Shown in pieces: positions 38,901 to 46,238 of a stretch of DNA of 64,000 bases. Position 1 is the first letter of the stretch. Every line of letters starts with the position of its first letter. Under the pieces are notes generated by a model. The model worked only from the letters and a program-made list of their open reading frames with translations. It did no database searches and was not told the origin of the DNA. Source of the DNA: Scatophagus argus (lineage: Eukaryota; Chordata; Actinopteri; Scatophagidae); assembly GCF_020382885.2 (NCBI RefSeq), contig NC_058499.1, positions 20,507,872 through 20,571,871 of the forward strand, in the 5' to 3' direction. The translations under genes were made by a program, and so were the position numbers.

Positions 38901-40959
38901 CAAAGTGACACCTTGGCATTGCTTGTTTTGCCCAACCAACAGTCCAAACCTCAACATTATTAGGGAAAAAAATAAAATGATGATGTGTGAAGATGCAGTT
39001 TTATGGCTGGCTGACAAGTGTTTTGGCTGGTAATTTTTTTCAGTTTATTAGCATTGCCAGACAAACCAAAAAGTTCATTTTGGACCCTTAGCTGATGACC
39101 GTGACCAACCTTTTTCACATTACACATACAATGCAACAAGGGCCAAACAGGCTGGTTCTTTCATTCTACACTAAAAATGATACTGGATTAACTTGTTAAA
39201 TGAATGGGCCTAAATGAATAAAATATACCAGTACACAAGTGTCATATTTCATCCTCTAAATGTAGTCTATACTGTACTTCTATGGATCTGACTTTTATGT
39301 TTCCACAAACAATAAATGACACATTACATGCTATGTTTTTCTTCTCCTTTACGTTGGTCAGTGTGTTCTGTTATTGTTGTTTTGGACATGCTGGGCTTAA
39401 ACACACGTCTCTTTGTACGTTCTTGTGAGATGTGTGGTTATAACGTATTTTGTGTGGATACGACATGCTGATTTCCGTGCAGATCGTTTACATATTTTTG
39501 CCCTTTTTGACAGTCACACAGTGACATATACCATCTGCTTATGTTAACTCTTATCTTTAGCAAACCGCAGCCATTCATATACAGACTAGGACAATGTGTC
39601 TAACTCTGACTGTGACCACAACTGTGGTTACTTTCCTGTTTACACAAACAGATGATACTCTGTGGATATTATTTAAACATAGATCGACTGTGGCTCTGTT
39701 TGTTGTTTGTTTATCTCAGTATGTCAACTGTTGTATCATAACATGTTATACAAACGATGGTTTGAGTAGTGAAAGCTAAAACCCACAGAACATGTGTGGA
39801 GTATCTAAACAGTTCACCAAGCAGCGTGCATCCTGCTGGGGCCAAAGGTGTGGTGGTGCTGATGAATGAATTACCTTGTAAGTATAAAATGAGCATCTCT
39901 TCACTTAGAATACATCTTAAGCTGTTCTTGTACCAAATGAAGCCTTCTTCTCCACCCAACCATCTGGGCATAAAGCAACTGGTGGCTTTTGGCAAATGAT
40001 TATTATTTGCATGCTCCATTTTTTCAGGTATGTTTTAGTCTGATAATGTACCGCAAGTTCATTTTAACCTCACAAAGGTGTTTATGCGTTTATATAAAAA
40101 GTACCAACGTCATATTTCCCAGTAAGTGTGAATATGAAACAGCAGCGGTGCACAGAGGGTGTGAAGCCGGACCACATGAGTGTAATCTCGGCCTTCTGCA
40201 CGTCCCCGCTCTCGCGTTGGCCAACTTACCCTCCAGCGTCACTTCTTTCCCTGCCTTCTTGAGCGCCTGGACCGCCAGGTCGTGTGTTGCCTCTCGAAGG
40301 TCGTTCCCGTTAACCGACAGGATCGCGTCGCCCACCCGGAGAGCCCGGCTCTGGTCGGCGGCGAGCCCCGGGAAGATCTTGGAGATGAGGATGGGCATCC
40401 GGTTCTCGCGCCCCCCCTTGATACTGATCCCCAGCCCGCCAGACTCCTGTTTGACAACTCGGACTTTCCGCACAGCTTCCGAGGAGCCGTCAAGACTGAC
40501 TGGAAAGTCGCCTTGCCTCGATCCGAAGCTGGACCCGGGACTGCCGTAGCTGGAGCCGGGGCTTCCAAAGTCAGAACTTGTGCCGTTATTTGGGTACTTC
40601 CCGGCGTTGTTTATACCGTAGTTGCCGTCGTACGGACCCCGACTAGCACCCCCGCGCCCCGGGCTGCTGCTGCGCCCCCGACTCCCGTGGTTCTGGTTCT
40701 GGAGCTGGTCTTGACCCGAGGACGGACCGCGGCCAGCGTTCCCCAGACTCGTTCCCGGGTCGTTTCCGTTCGACATGCCATTTCGCAGGCCCGCCGAAGA
40801 GTTGCTGTAGTCCCAGTGGTTGTCCCCCCGTCCGGTTACGTCCGCTTCGGCCGTTAAAGTCAGCGTTTCTCGGGTGAGTTCGGCGGCCACTCGGATCCAG
40901 CGGTCGCGGAGCAGGAGGTCCAGTTGACCGTTTTTGTCCGCTCTGGTCCAAACTGCCAT
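14881..40959 (-). CDS. sntb2: sntb2, beta-2-syntrophin, complete
   Basis: Seven coding exons (40230-40959, 24836-25055, 23654-23864, 21708-21850, 20807-21003, 15886-16076, 14881-14973), 1785 nt, 594 residues plus stop. Syntrophins are cytoplasmic adaptors that bind dystrophin/utrophin and dock channels and signalling proteins at the membrane. The architecture is complete: the first half of PH1 (1-40), a Gly/Ser/Asn-rich linker (about 43-160), a PDZ domain (about 164-246, binding loop GGLGI), the second half of PH1 (to about 375), PH2 (about 380-500), and the C-terminal SU domain with [20 protein letters not shown] ending [11 protein letters not shown]. Human SNTB2 is about 540 residues, the difference being mostly linker. 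The beta-2 call rests on vps4a adjacency and recalled sequence. SNTB1 is the alternative, less likely. Confidence 0.95.
15886..16076 (-). CDS. sntb2: sntb2 coding exon 6
   Basis: Residues 501-564, SU domain: [16 protein letters not shown] and [20 protein letters not shown]. Acceptor TTTCAG|GTTG, donor AATG|GTAAGT. Confidence 0.97.
16101..16115. repeat. (GT)n microsatellite
   Basis: Short GT run 25 bp upstream (on the gene strand) of sntb2 exon 6. Confidence 0.8.
16163..16196. repeat. 13-bp perfect inverted repeat
   Basis: TAAACACCGCACT (16163-16175) and AGTGCGGTGTTTA (16184-16196) pair perfectly around an 8-nt loop, in sntb2 intron 5 just upstream of exon 6. Confidence 0.85.
16801..18252 (-). 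pseudogene. LINE ORF2 fragment: reverse transcriptase and C-terminal domain
   Basis: Uninterrupted 483-codon frame (the first codon shown is internal; there is no true start). RT motifs are in order: [39 protein letters not shown], the catalytic [22 protein letters not shown], the catalytic FSDD (YxDD-type box, about 255-258) and [14 protein letters not shown]. The C-terminal AVACWGSC...RLNRIIKKA is typical of fish Rex1-like elements. All catalytic Asp residues are present, which suggests a fairly young copy. It cannot retrotranspose alone because the 5' part is missing and there is an upstream frame break. Confidence 0.88.
18395..18859 (-). pseudogene. LINE ORF2 fragment upstream of RT, frame-shifted
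   Basis: Encodes [20 protein letters not shown], then a basic segment ([20 protein letters not shown] and on to [12 protein letters not shown]) between endonuclease and RT. It ends within ANELNQFF at a stop created by a run of seven T (18403-18397 on the - strand). The frame after the run continues openly into the RT part, one base out of register. The two ORFs are therefore one coding region broken by a single homopolymer base. Confidence 0.82.
19442..19483. repeat. 13-bp perfect inverted repeat
   Basis: TTATATGGTGTTT (19442-19454) and AAACACCATATAA (19471-19483), loop 16 nt. It shares the GGTGTTT/AAACACC core with the hairpin at 16163-16196. Confidence 0.82.
19863..19894. repeat. 10-bp inverted repeat
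   Basis: TCATCTCATT (19863-19872) and AATGAGATGA (19885-19894) with a 12-nt spacer that itself contains ATGATGAGAT. AT-rich, in sntb2 intron 5. Confidence 0.6.
19964..20370. repeat. interspersed repeat, family B copy 1
   Basis: Shares ordered words with 59600-59970: AAATGCTCCACTAT, CTACTGTTYGGTGCTG(T/G)GCAGGT and the CTGCTG(C)...CAACA block. Both begin near AAGGTGCAATAACT or GCCACTTGGGGACAAG. No ORF is present. It looks like a non-coding dispersed element. Confidence 0.55.
20405..20640. repeat. interspersed repeat, family A (AGTACT-type) copy
   Basis: Shares GCTGGTTGAGATGGAGCTAG and the preceding GCATTACTATGTAT layout with 38540-38790 (GGTGGTTGAGGTGGAGCTCAG). It resembles an abundant percomorph repeat rich in AAGTAAAAGTACT (recalled). 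Confidence 0.55.
20807..21003 (-). CDS. sntb2: sntb2 coding exon 5
   Basis: Residues 435-501: [40 protein letters not shown], end of PH2. Acceptor CTCCAG|ACTG, donor ATTG|GTGAGT. Confidence 0.96.
21708..21850 (-). CDS. sntb2: sntb2 coding exon 4
   Basis: Residues 388-435: [35 protein letters not shown], within PH2. Acceptor TTTAG|GTCC, donor ACAAG|GTAAAG. Confidence 0.94.
22612..22935 (+). repeat. fish interspersed repeat (GGAGCCTATCCC type and neighbour)
   Basis: At 22612-22680 CATTCATTCATTTTTTATAC, CGTTTATCTGTCAAGGTCGT and GGACTGGAGCCTATCCCTGC are words of a common fish repeat. At 22740-22935 TCAGTTCATCCTTGGTCCAA and GAATTTGAAGAAATTTGCTC...GAGAATGGGATGGAC belong to a second common one. 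Both lie in sntb2 intron 3. Confidence 0.5.
23654..23864 (-). CDS. sntb2: sntb2 coding exon 3
   Basis: Residues 317-387: [20 protein letters not shown], end of PH1 ([16 protein letters not shown]) and [10 protein letters not shown], which opens PH2. Acceptor ATTCAG|GCTG, donor GAACAG|GTATTT. Confidence 0.96.
24078..24215. repeat. AT-only low-complexity tract
   Basis: Nearly pure A/T with repeated ATAATAT/TATTATA words that can pair with each other, in sntb2 intron 2. Confidence 0.7.
24595..24612. repeat. poly(T) run
   Basis: Eighteen T in a row, in sntb2 intron 2. Confidence 0.8.
24836..25055 (-). CDS. sntb2: sntb2 coding exon 2
   Basis: Residues 244-317: [20 protein letters not shown], the Ser-rich [16 protein letters not shown], then [16 protein letters not shown], which resumes PH1. 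Acceptor TTCACAG|TGAA, donor AACAG|GTACAA. Confidence 0.96.
28430..28920 (-). repeat. percomorph GTTAGCATGCTAAC-type repeat, degraded
   Basis: Contains AAATGCTAACATGCTCACAATG, TTAGCTTGTTAGCATGCTAAT and, further right, ATTTCATGGCATTCAATCAC and AAATTTCACGATGGTGCTA. These correspond, on the reverse strand, to a widespread percomorph repeat that also appears at 47860-48235 in the other orientation. Confidence 0.55.
30184..30200. repeat. (CA)n microsatellite
   Basis: Eight CA units at the edge of a pyrimidine-rich tract. Confidence 0.85.
30330..30575 (+). repeat. pyrimidine-rich (C/T) low-complexity tract
   Basis: About 245 bp dominated by CTCT, TTCC and CCCTC words on the + strand (polypurine on the sntb2 strand). 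It keeps one frame open by chance. Confidence 0.7.
30635..30655. repeat. (GT)n microsatellite
   Basis: About ten GT units, preceded by a GA run. Confidence 0.85.
32515..32650 (+). mobile_element. tRNA-derived SINE, degraded
   Basis: ACTGGTAACCTAGTGGTTAA resembles a Pol III A box. TTTGGTTCAGGC about 40 bp on is a weak B box. Then a CT-rich middle (CCACTCACTCTCTCTTCTC) and a tail AATAAAGATGAAAAAACC. The same layout occurs in abundant fish SINEs (recalled). Confidence 0.58.
32951..32989. repeat. (CA)n microsatellite, interrupted
   Basis: CA run with CAAA interruptions. Confidence 0.85.
33515..34012 (+). mobile_element. Tc1-like DNA transposon relic, copy 1 (+)
   Basis: The C-terminal half of a Tc1/mariner transposase is readable, e.g. 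[20 protein letters not shown] followed by [12 protein letters not shown], with frame breaks before and after. It ends in a terminal inverted repeat TGTCCCAATATTTTTGTCTA at 33988-34012. The left terminal repeat and the N-terminal DNA-binding part are missing. The residue expected to be the catalytic Glu (NPIEHLW) is Gln (CAA at 33762-33764). Confidence 0.8.
34020..34160. repeat. interspersed repeat, family A, 3' part
   Basis: GAAAGTACAAGTATCACAAA, TTGAGTACAATACTGGAGTT and TTCCATCACTGG resemble the end of the AGTACT-type percomorph repeat (recalled). It abuts the Tc1 relic. Confidence 0.45.
36742..36755. repeat. poly(T) run
   Basis: Fourteen T in a row in sntb2 intron 1. Confidence 0.8.
38459..38469. 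repeat. poly(G) run
   Basis: Eleven G in a row in sntb2 intron 1, a sequencing-sensitive homopolymer. Confidence 0.8.
38540..38790 (+). repeat. interspersed repeat, family A copy
   Basis: AAGTAAAAGTACTAATAATA, AATACTCTGTTACAACTAAA and GTGGTTGAGGTGGAGCTCAG. Matches the 20405-20640 copy. Confidence 0.6.
40230..40959 (-). CDS. sntb2: sntb2 coding exon 1 (split PH1 start, linker, PDZ)
   Basis: Residues 1-244. ATG at 40959-40957 in good context (GGAATGG), opening [20 protein letters not shown]. The linker carries the tandem [16 protein letters not shown]. The PDZ domain runs from [20 protein letters not shown] to [11 protein letters not shown]. Donor GAGG|GTAAGT. High GC. Confidence 0.96.
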
Positions 40960-41110
40960 TCCTGGACTGTTAGCCTGCTCTGAGGCGGGCCGCTCTCACA
41001 CTAAACTCATCATCAACTTTTTCCTCTTTTTCAGAGTGCGCACAAGCAGCGACTAGGCTGCACTGGCCCGCATCGACACACCCACTCCCACTGTGGCTGC
41101 AGGCAGAGGG
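40239..41110. promoter_or_regulatory. sntb2: CpG-rich island at sntb2 5' end
   Basis: Dense CG dinucleotides through sntb2 exon 1 and about 150 bp upstream (CCCGTCCGGTTACGTCCGCT and GAGGCGGGCCGCTCTCAC), in sharp contrast with the AT-rich surroundings. It probably contains the promoter. No TATA box is evident upstream of the ATG. Confidence 0.65.
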
Positions 41111-41688
41111 CGAGAAAAAACACAAGTACTCCCAAAAAAAGAGGGAGAGGAAAATGAAAAGAACAACTGGCTGTGATGGGCCAGCCTAAGAGGGCTTGTC
41201 GTCGACTTCAGTTCCTAAAGCTGTCCGACTTCCACTGGAAAGCCAGCACAGACCAAAACAAGACAATATCCGTTCACATCCTTCAAGATAAAATAAATGA
41301 CCACGAAATCTGTTACGGACCGTAACTAACCAGCAGAATTAGCAGAAGGTAATGGACCAAACAGGTTTTAAATGTAAAACGAATTCTCACTCTTGTTTTT
41401 CCAATGGAACAAAAAGCAAAAACTTCTCCTCCTGGTGCCCTGTGTTAATAGAAAAAAAATTAAAATTAGCCTCTTGATGTCCCTGTGGTAGATACGTCAT
41501 AAAAGTGTCTTTTGCATTGCATTAAAAAAGAAAAAAACAAAACATAATGATGTGCAGTCTATGAAGTGCAGTGTCAAATACAGTGTCCTACATGTATGCC
41601 TAAATACTTCAAAAGGTGTGGTAATGAAACATTAAATCTGGGTCATGTAACAAGACAGTTTTAATCTTAAACAGGGTTTGGAACTTTT

Positions 41689-41712
41689 ATTATTATTATT
41701 ATTATTATTATT
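41689..41712. repeat. (ATT)n microsatellite
   Basis: About eight ATT units followed by poly(T). Confidence 0.85.
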
Positions 41713-43874
41713 TTTACCTAAAAATAAAAATGCCTCCCAACTCTCCTGGGATCCCTCTCTATACAGGTGGTTCCTATTTTATTTTGTTCTCCACTTCCCC
41801 TCAGACGGTTCGAGTTCGGCACTGACAAGAACATAATGCAATACGAAATTAAAGAAACGGGATTTTAATTCAGTTGTGCAATTGTGCAAATATCTTTGTG
41901 AAACTATTATGAAATCCGAGTCCAATTATTTGCACCTCTGAAATCCTGACTGAGGTAATGTTTATAAAAGGGCATGTTGGAACCCGAAGCAACAAAGAAA
42001 TTGACACAGACAAACGCAGCTATCACAGATAGACCATAAAATACACATAAACAGCATTGAAAAATTAACGAACATACAATACGTTTGACGAATTAGAGCT
42101 ATTATTTTGAAATCATAATCGACCAACTTCCTGCTTTTTCCTATCAGATTCGTTCTGTCTTCACGCAGTTTGTCTGTCGAAAGAGTGAGCCGGATGACAG
42201 GAAGAGACAGCCAATAGACATGTAGACCTGTAGCTTATTTATTCATGATGATGGAGGCGGGCCCTCCATACCGTATTATAGATCCACTGGCTGGTGACAA
42301 AGCCTGCTTAAGTTCACTCTCTGTGCTGGCTCTATTAATGGCCATTGCTGCTTACGATAACCTGTTGCTTTCATATTCTGTCAGCAGAAAGTCAACAGGA
42401 CTGCTGCTGTTGGTGAGTTTAACTCTCAAGGCAAACTACCAACAGCCAAAAATACGTATTCAATCATGAAGATCTTTTTCTCTATGAGACTTATTATCAT
42501 CCAGTACCTGCTGTATTATCTCCAGTCAGAGCCAAGTTTATTCTTTCACAGAGCGAGAATTTAATGACTGCAGGAAAATTAAGGCTGCGATGGAGAGATG
42601 ACAAAAATGTGCAATAAATGAATCCAAAATGAATCCAAATATTTCCTTCAGCTGCTTTGTTTTCCCGTGATCACCAAACAGTAACATTATAACTTTTCTT
42701 AATGCATTTAATGCAGTTTCTCTGTCTGGATTTTCTTGATGTAGACTACGGTCATCAGGTGTAATTCACACTGAGTAAGTCAAAGTAAAACAGCATGAGT
42801 GCTCTTTAACCGTAGCTGCAGTGCAGAAATACACACACACACAGTTCTGACAGAACATGGTTTCTCGCTTCACGTGCCTTTGTTCTCAACTACCTAACAC
42901 ACTTCGTCACATCTGTGAGCATTTTACCAAATGGTCAGTTCACCTCCATTCATTTTCTACGACAAGAGCTCATCTGCTGTACAATTCAACAGAACCACAA
43001 ACTGCAGCCTGCAAAATGACCAGACAGTTGAATCAACATTTCCTTAAAACAGTTCAGTCTAGAACTGAACCTTAGGCAGCATTTACTGTTGTTACACTGC
43101 TATATTACTCTGCATTTGTTTTAGCTAGACCTAATAAAGTGATACTGTGAGACTGTGTGTAATTAACAGAGCATTACCTGCTCCCTTGTTACAAAAATAA
43201 ACAAAGAAACCTATCTAGTGTAAACAGACTTGATGCGCTGAATAATGGAAAGTTGTCTGTTTTCTGGGCAGGTTATTATCATAAAATACATTCACTGTTA
43301 TAAATCTTAATCCTATTAGTCAGATTACAGAAGATTCAGTGATTCAGATAGGCTACCTCTCAGTTGCTTTCACTGACAGCTGCTTCCCAAAAACAGAGTG
43401 TAAAAATTTCTTTAATTGTCCTGCAAAGCACAAACTGCTAGCAGCAAGTGGTATTACAACTTCTGTGTCAGGAATGACATAAAGCTGACATGAACATGAT
43501 GTCAGACTGAAGAACAGAATAGAGTGAATAGATTTAGCAGCTCAGTCCGATCATCAATCTATATATAATCTATATCCCTGCAACACCTGATCTTAATCTC
43601 ACACTCGGGTTGGTAACCTCTACATAAAAACACAGCAATGTATAGCAGTGCAAAGCTTGGATCTGAATGATTCAGGGGGCCTGGAGCTGGTAAGAGATCC
43701 TGGAACATGCCTTACATTTGGGGCAAGGGCCCCTCCGTGGGGACAGTGATCTCAGTGCCTGGATTTTCTATCCGTACCCCTGACATTAATTTCCAAGTTC
43801 TTTCCTGAAAAGCAGAGAAAGACAGAGGGATGTACACAACCTGTGTCACTATGGCTTCACATTGAGGAACTCCT

Positions 43875-44407
43875 CTATACAGACAAAAATATTGGGACAT
43901 TCTAGCAACAGGAACTTTAATGGCATCACTCTCTAAATACACAGCTTTGCAGCTATAACAGCTTCCACTCTTCTGGGAAGACTTTCCATAAGATTCTGGA
44001 GTGTTTCTGTGGGAATTGTTGCCCATTCATGCAGTAGAGCATTTGTGAGGTCAGACACTGATGTTGGACCAAAAGGCCTGAATCACAATCTCTGTTCCAG
44101 TTCATCCCAAAGGTGTTGGATGGGGTTGAGGTCAGGGCTCTGTGTGGGCCAGTCAAGTTCTTTCACACCAAACTCATCCAGCCATGTCTTTATGGATTTG
44201 CTTTGTGCACTGGGACACAGTCATGCTGGAATAGCAAAGGGTCTTCAACAAACTGTTGCCACAACGTTTGAAGCATAGCATTGTCCAACATGTGTTGGTA
44301 TGCTGAAGCATTAAGATTTCTCTTCACTGGAAGTAAAGAGCTGAGCCCAACTACTGAAAAACAGCCAAGTAATAAAGAGCTTTGTCCCAGTACTTTCGTC
44401 CATATAG
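43875..44407 (-). mobile_element. Tc1-like DNA transposon relic, copy 2 (-), internally deleted
   Basis: Bounded by terminal inverted repeats: CTATACAGACAAAAATATTG at 43875 and, at 44383-44407, the reverse complement form of CTATATGGACGAAAGTACTG. The interior matches copy 1 over most of its length on the opposite strand, from the TTTTTCAGTAGTTGGGCTCA block to the transposase end ([20 protein letters not shown]). The N-terminal transposase half is deleted. NPIQHLW again has Gln in the expected catalytic Glu position (44116-44118). Confidence 0.82.
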
Positions 44408-44735
44408 TTTATATATGCTGTATGCACTATCCAACTTCATCCTGTCAGTCTCCAGTTGTTACCTGGTTTGTTGTAATCAGGACAACTTCCCTTCTTGCAG
44501 TTCCTAATCAGGCTGTGGTGCAGTTTAAATATATGATTAGATGTGGTTTTATATATATTGACAAAATGCTAATACTTACAATACTTACAAATGTTTTTTT
44601 TCCTCTAAGAAAGAAAAACAAAGGAACACATAACCTTATGTGTCCATTTGTTAATCAAGTACAGCACTGTGACCACCGAAGCTGTTACAGAGCAGCTGAA
44701 CGCAGCAGTGAACAGTAAAAGTCACAGACGCAGTG

Positions 44736-45835
44736 CTGCTCGTGTTTGTCATTAGATTTTATTGCAGTTGAGGTTTACTTGGTGTTTACAAAACCAGAGC
44801 AGATTGCAAGCGTCCATGGGGAGTGAGAAAGGCGGGAGTTTCATCTGCTCGCTTCACATCAGCATGGTCATGTTGCGTCAGTTAAAGGTGCAGTCTGTAG
44901 CTTCAGCCCGTTACATTCACAGTGTCGCCGCCATCATAACTCGTCCAGCTGTACCTGGGACTTTACGAGCTGTAAATGTAAAAGAGGCCTCATTACGCAG
45001 CAGCCACTTGTTACAAATCCCTTTTTTGGATGACTAAGAATAAATGTTACAACGCAGAGTACGAGCTTATAATTTTACAATTCTGTTTCTGGGTCTCTAA
45101 GTTACATTCATGACAAAAACAAGGCAACCACAGAGAGCTAAATTGCTAGGGTTACACGCTGACTCTATGCTGCATAGCTTTTATCCTCCTCAAACAACCA
45201 CCACCAAACCCCACCTCCACCTCCACCTTCTCTCTCTCTTACTCACAGTGTATACTACTCCCAACCACCACTACTTTCCTCCTCTGCCCTCTTCACCCGT
45301 ATGCCTCCCAGCAGCTGTGAGCACCGAGGACTGAAGTCATGGTATTGTAGCAATGGCAGATACAGACAGAAGTGTGTCAAACTCAAACCTGATGAAGTGA
45401 CCAATAGGGGCTCTGTGTGTGTGTGTGTGAGCACATCTGCTCGGTGAGATGGTGAGATATGGAAGATGATGTAGCTGGGAAGTGGATGATGAGTGAGGTG
45501 GTGGTGGTTTAGAGTCACGATAGTCCTACTAAAAAAATGGGTTCTACACAGCTTAATAAAATGTTTTCGTAGGCTGATATATCAGAGCATAACCGTTAAT
45601 AACACCTTTAATAGTCCAACCAAGCAATAGTGAAATAACAATCCTCACTGGATTATGTACTCCTGTTTTTTATTTATATTTATCTCTGAGTCATTACTGA
45701 TGCATGTAACCACTAGAACCCTTCAAGAACCCTACTTTTCTGTGCATGTGTGTGTGCGCGCAGTGTAGTGCAGGAGAACAACTCATTAAGGAGTCTGTGT
45801 GTAGGCAGAAGGGGATAAAGTGTCAGTCAGTCTGC
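44736..45835 (-). other. spire2: spire2 3' UTR (inferred)
   Basis: About 1.1 kb from the stop codon to a - strand AATAAA at 44758-44763 (CTGCAATAAAATCTAATGAC). A nearer signal is at 45669-45674. A (GT)n run lies at 45414-45429. Choice of site is unknown. Confidence 0.45.
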
Positions 45836-46238
45836 TCATTGGTTCACACTGTTGATGGTCTTGGTTTGGAGCAGCGGCGAAGGAGACGATGATGACGCGT
45901 GAAGCCTGTGCTGTTGTAGGGACTGAGGGAGCTGGGCGTGACACTGTGACAGCAGGTATGGTGGAAGGTGACGCCGAGGGTCTGGTTGAGGACAAGTCTC
46001 AAGGTGGGATTGACGTTGCAGCTGTGGTCTCTGAGCAGCAGCAGCAGCAGCAGCAGAAGCAGCTTTGGCCTCTCTCTTGGGAGTGTTGTTGAGGATGTCC
46101 AGGCTTCGGCGGCTAGAGGAAATGACATCAGCAATGAATTTGGTGCATTCAGCGCAGACGTCGCGCAGCGTGCAGCCGTGAGCATACAGGTGGGGGAAGT
46201 CCTCCTCCACTGAGCGGCGGGACAAGCTGCGCAGGGAC
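45836..46238 (-). CDS. spire2: spire2 terminal coding exon with polyalanine/Gln-rich tail
   Basis: 134 codons with TGA at 45838-45836. It starts [20 protein letters not shown], gives the last zinc-finger Cys pair ([20 protein letters not shown]) and [11 protein letters not shown]. Then comes a low-complexity tail: [10 protein letters not shown] encoded by GCT repeats (46034-46062), followed by Gln/His/Pro/Ser-rich sequence ending TINSVNQ. The tail after NNTPKRE does not resemble the mammalian end as I remember it. Confidence 0.88.

Larger units (their letters stand above)
25056..40229 (-). other. sntb2: sntb2 intron 1 (about 15.2 kb)
   Basis: Separates the PDZ exon from the rest. No nested gene is recognisable on either strand. 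It contains repeat remnants at 28430-28920, 29180-29300 and 37750-37960, a pyrimidine tract (30330-30575), CA/GT microsatellites, a SINE (32515-32650), a Tc1 relic (33515-34012) and family A repeats (34020-34160, 38540-38790). Stretches such as 25.1-28.4 kb and 34.2-37.7 kb show nothing I can name. Confidence 0.7.
41111..44735. other. intergenic region sntb2-spire2
   Basis: No coding exon is recognisable. It holds an (ATT)n run at 41689-41712 and a Tc1 relic at 43875-44407. Otherwise it is AT-rich with no feature I can name. The two genes are both on the - strand, so this is the sntb2 upstream and spire2 downstream region. Confidence 0.6.

Noticed and set aside
40282..40857. 191-codon open frame antisense to sntb2 exon 1
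   Set aside because: GC-rich shadow of a real exon. Val/Arg/Ala/Pro-rich with no motif.
41806..41820. tRNA gene (GGTTCGAGTTC)
   Set aside because: No acceptor stem or A box upstream.
45844..46213. Overlapping frames (poly-Leu, poly-Ser, poly-Gln) around 46 kb as separate genes
   Set aside because: Shadows of the GCT/CAG repeat inside the spire2 terminal exon. Only the polyalanine frame joins the upstream exons in phase.
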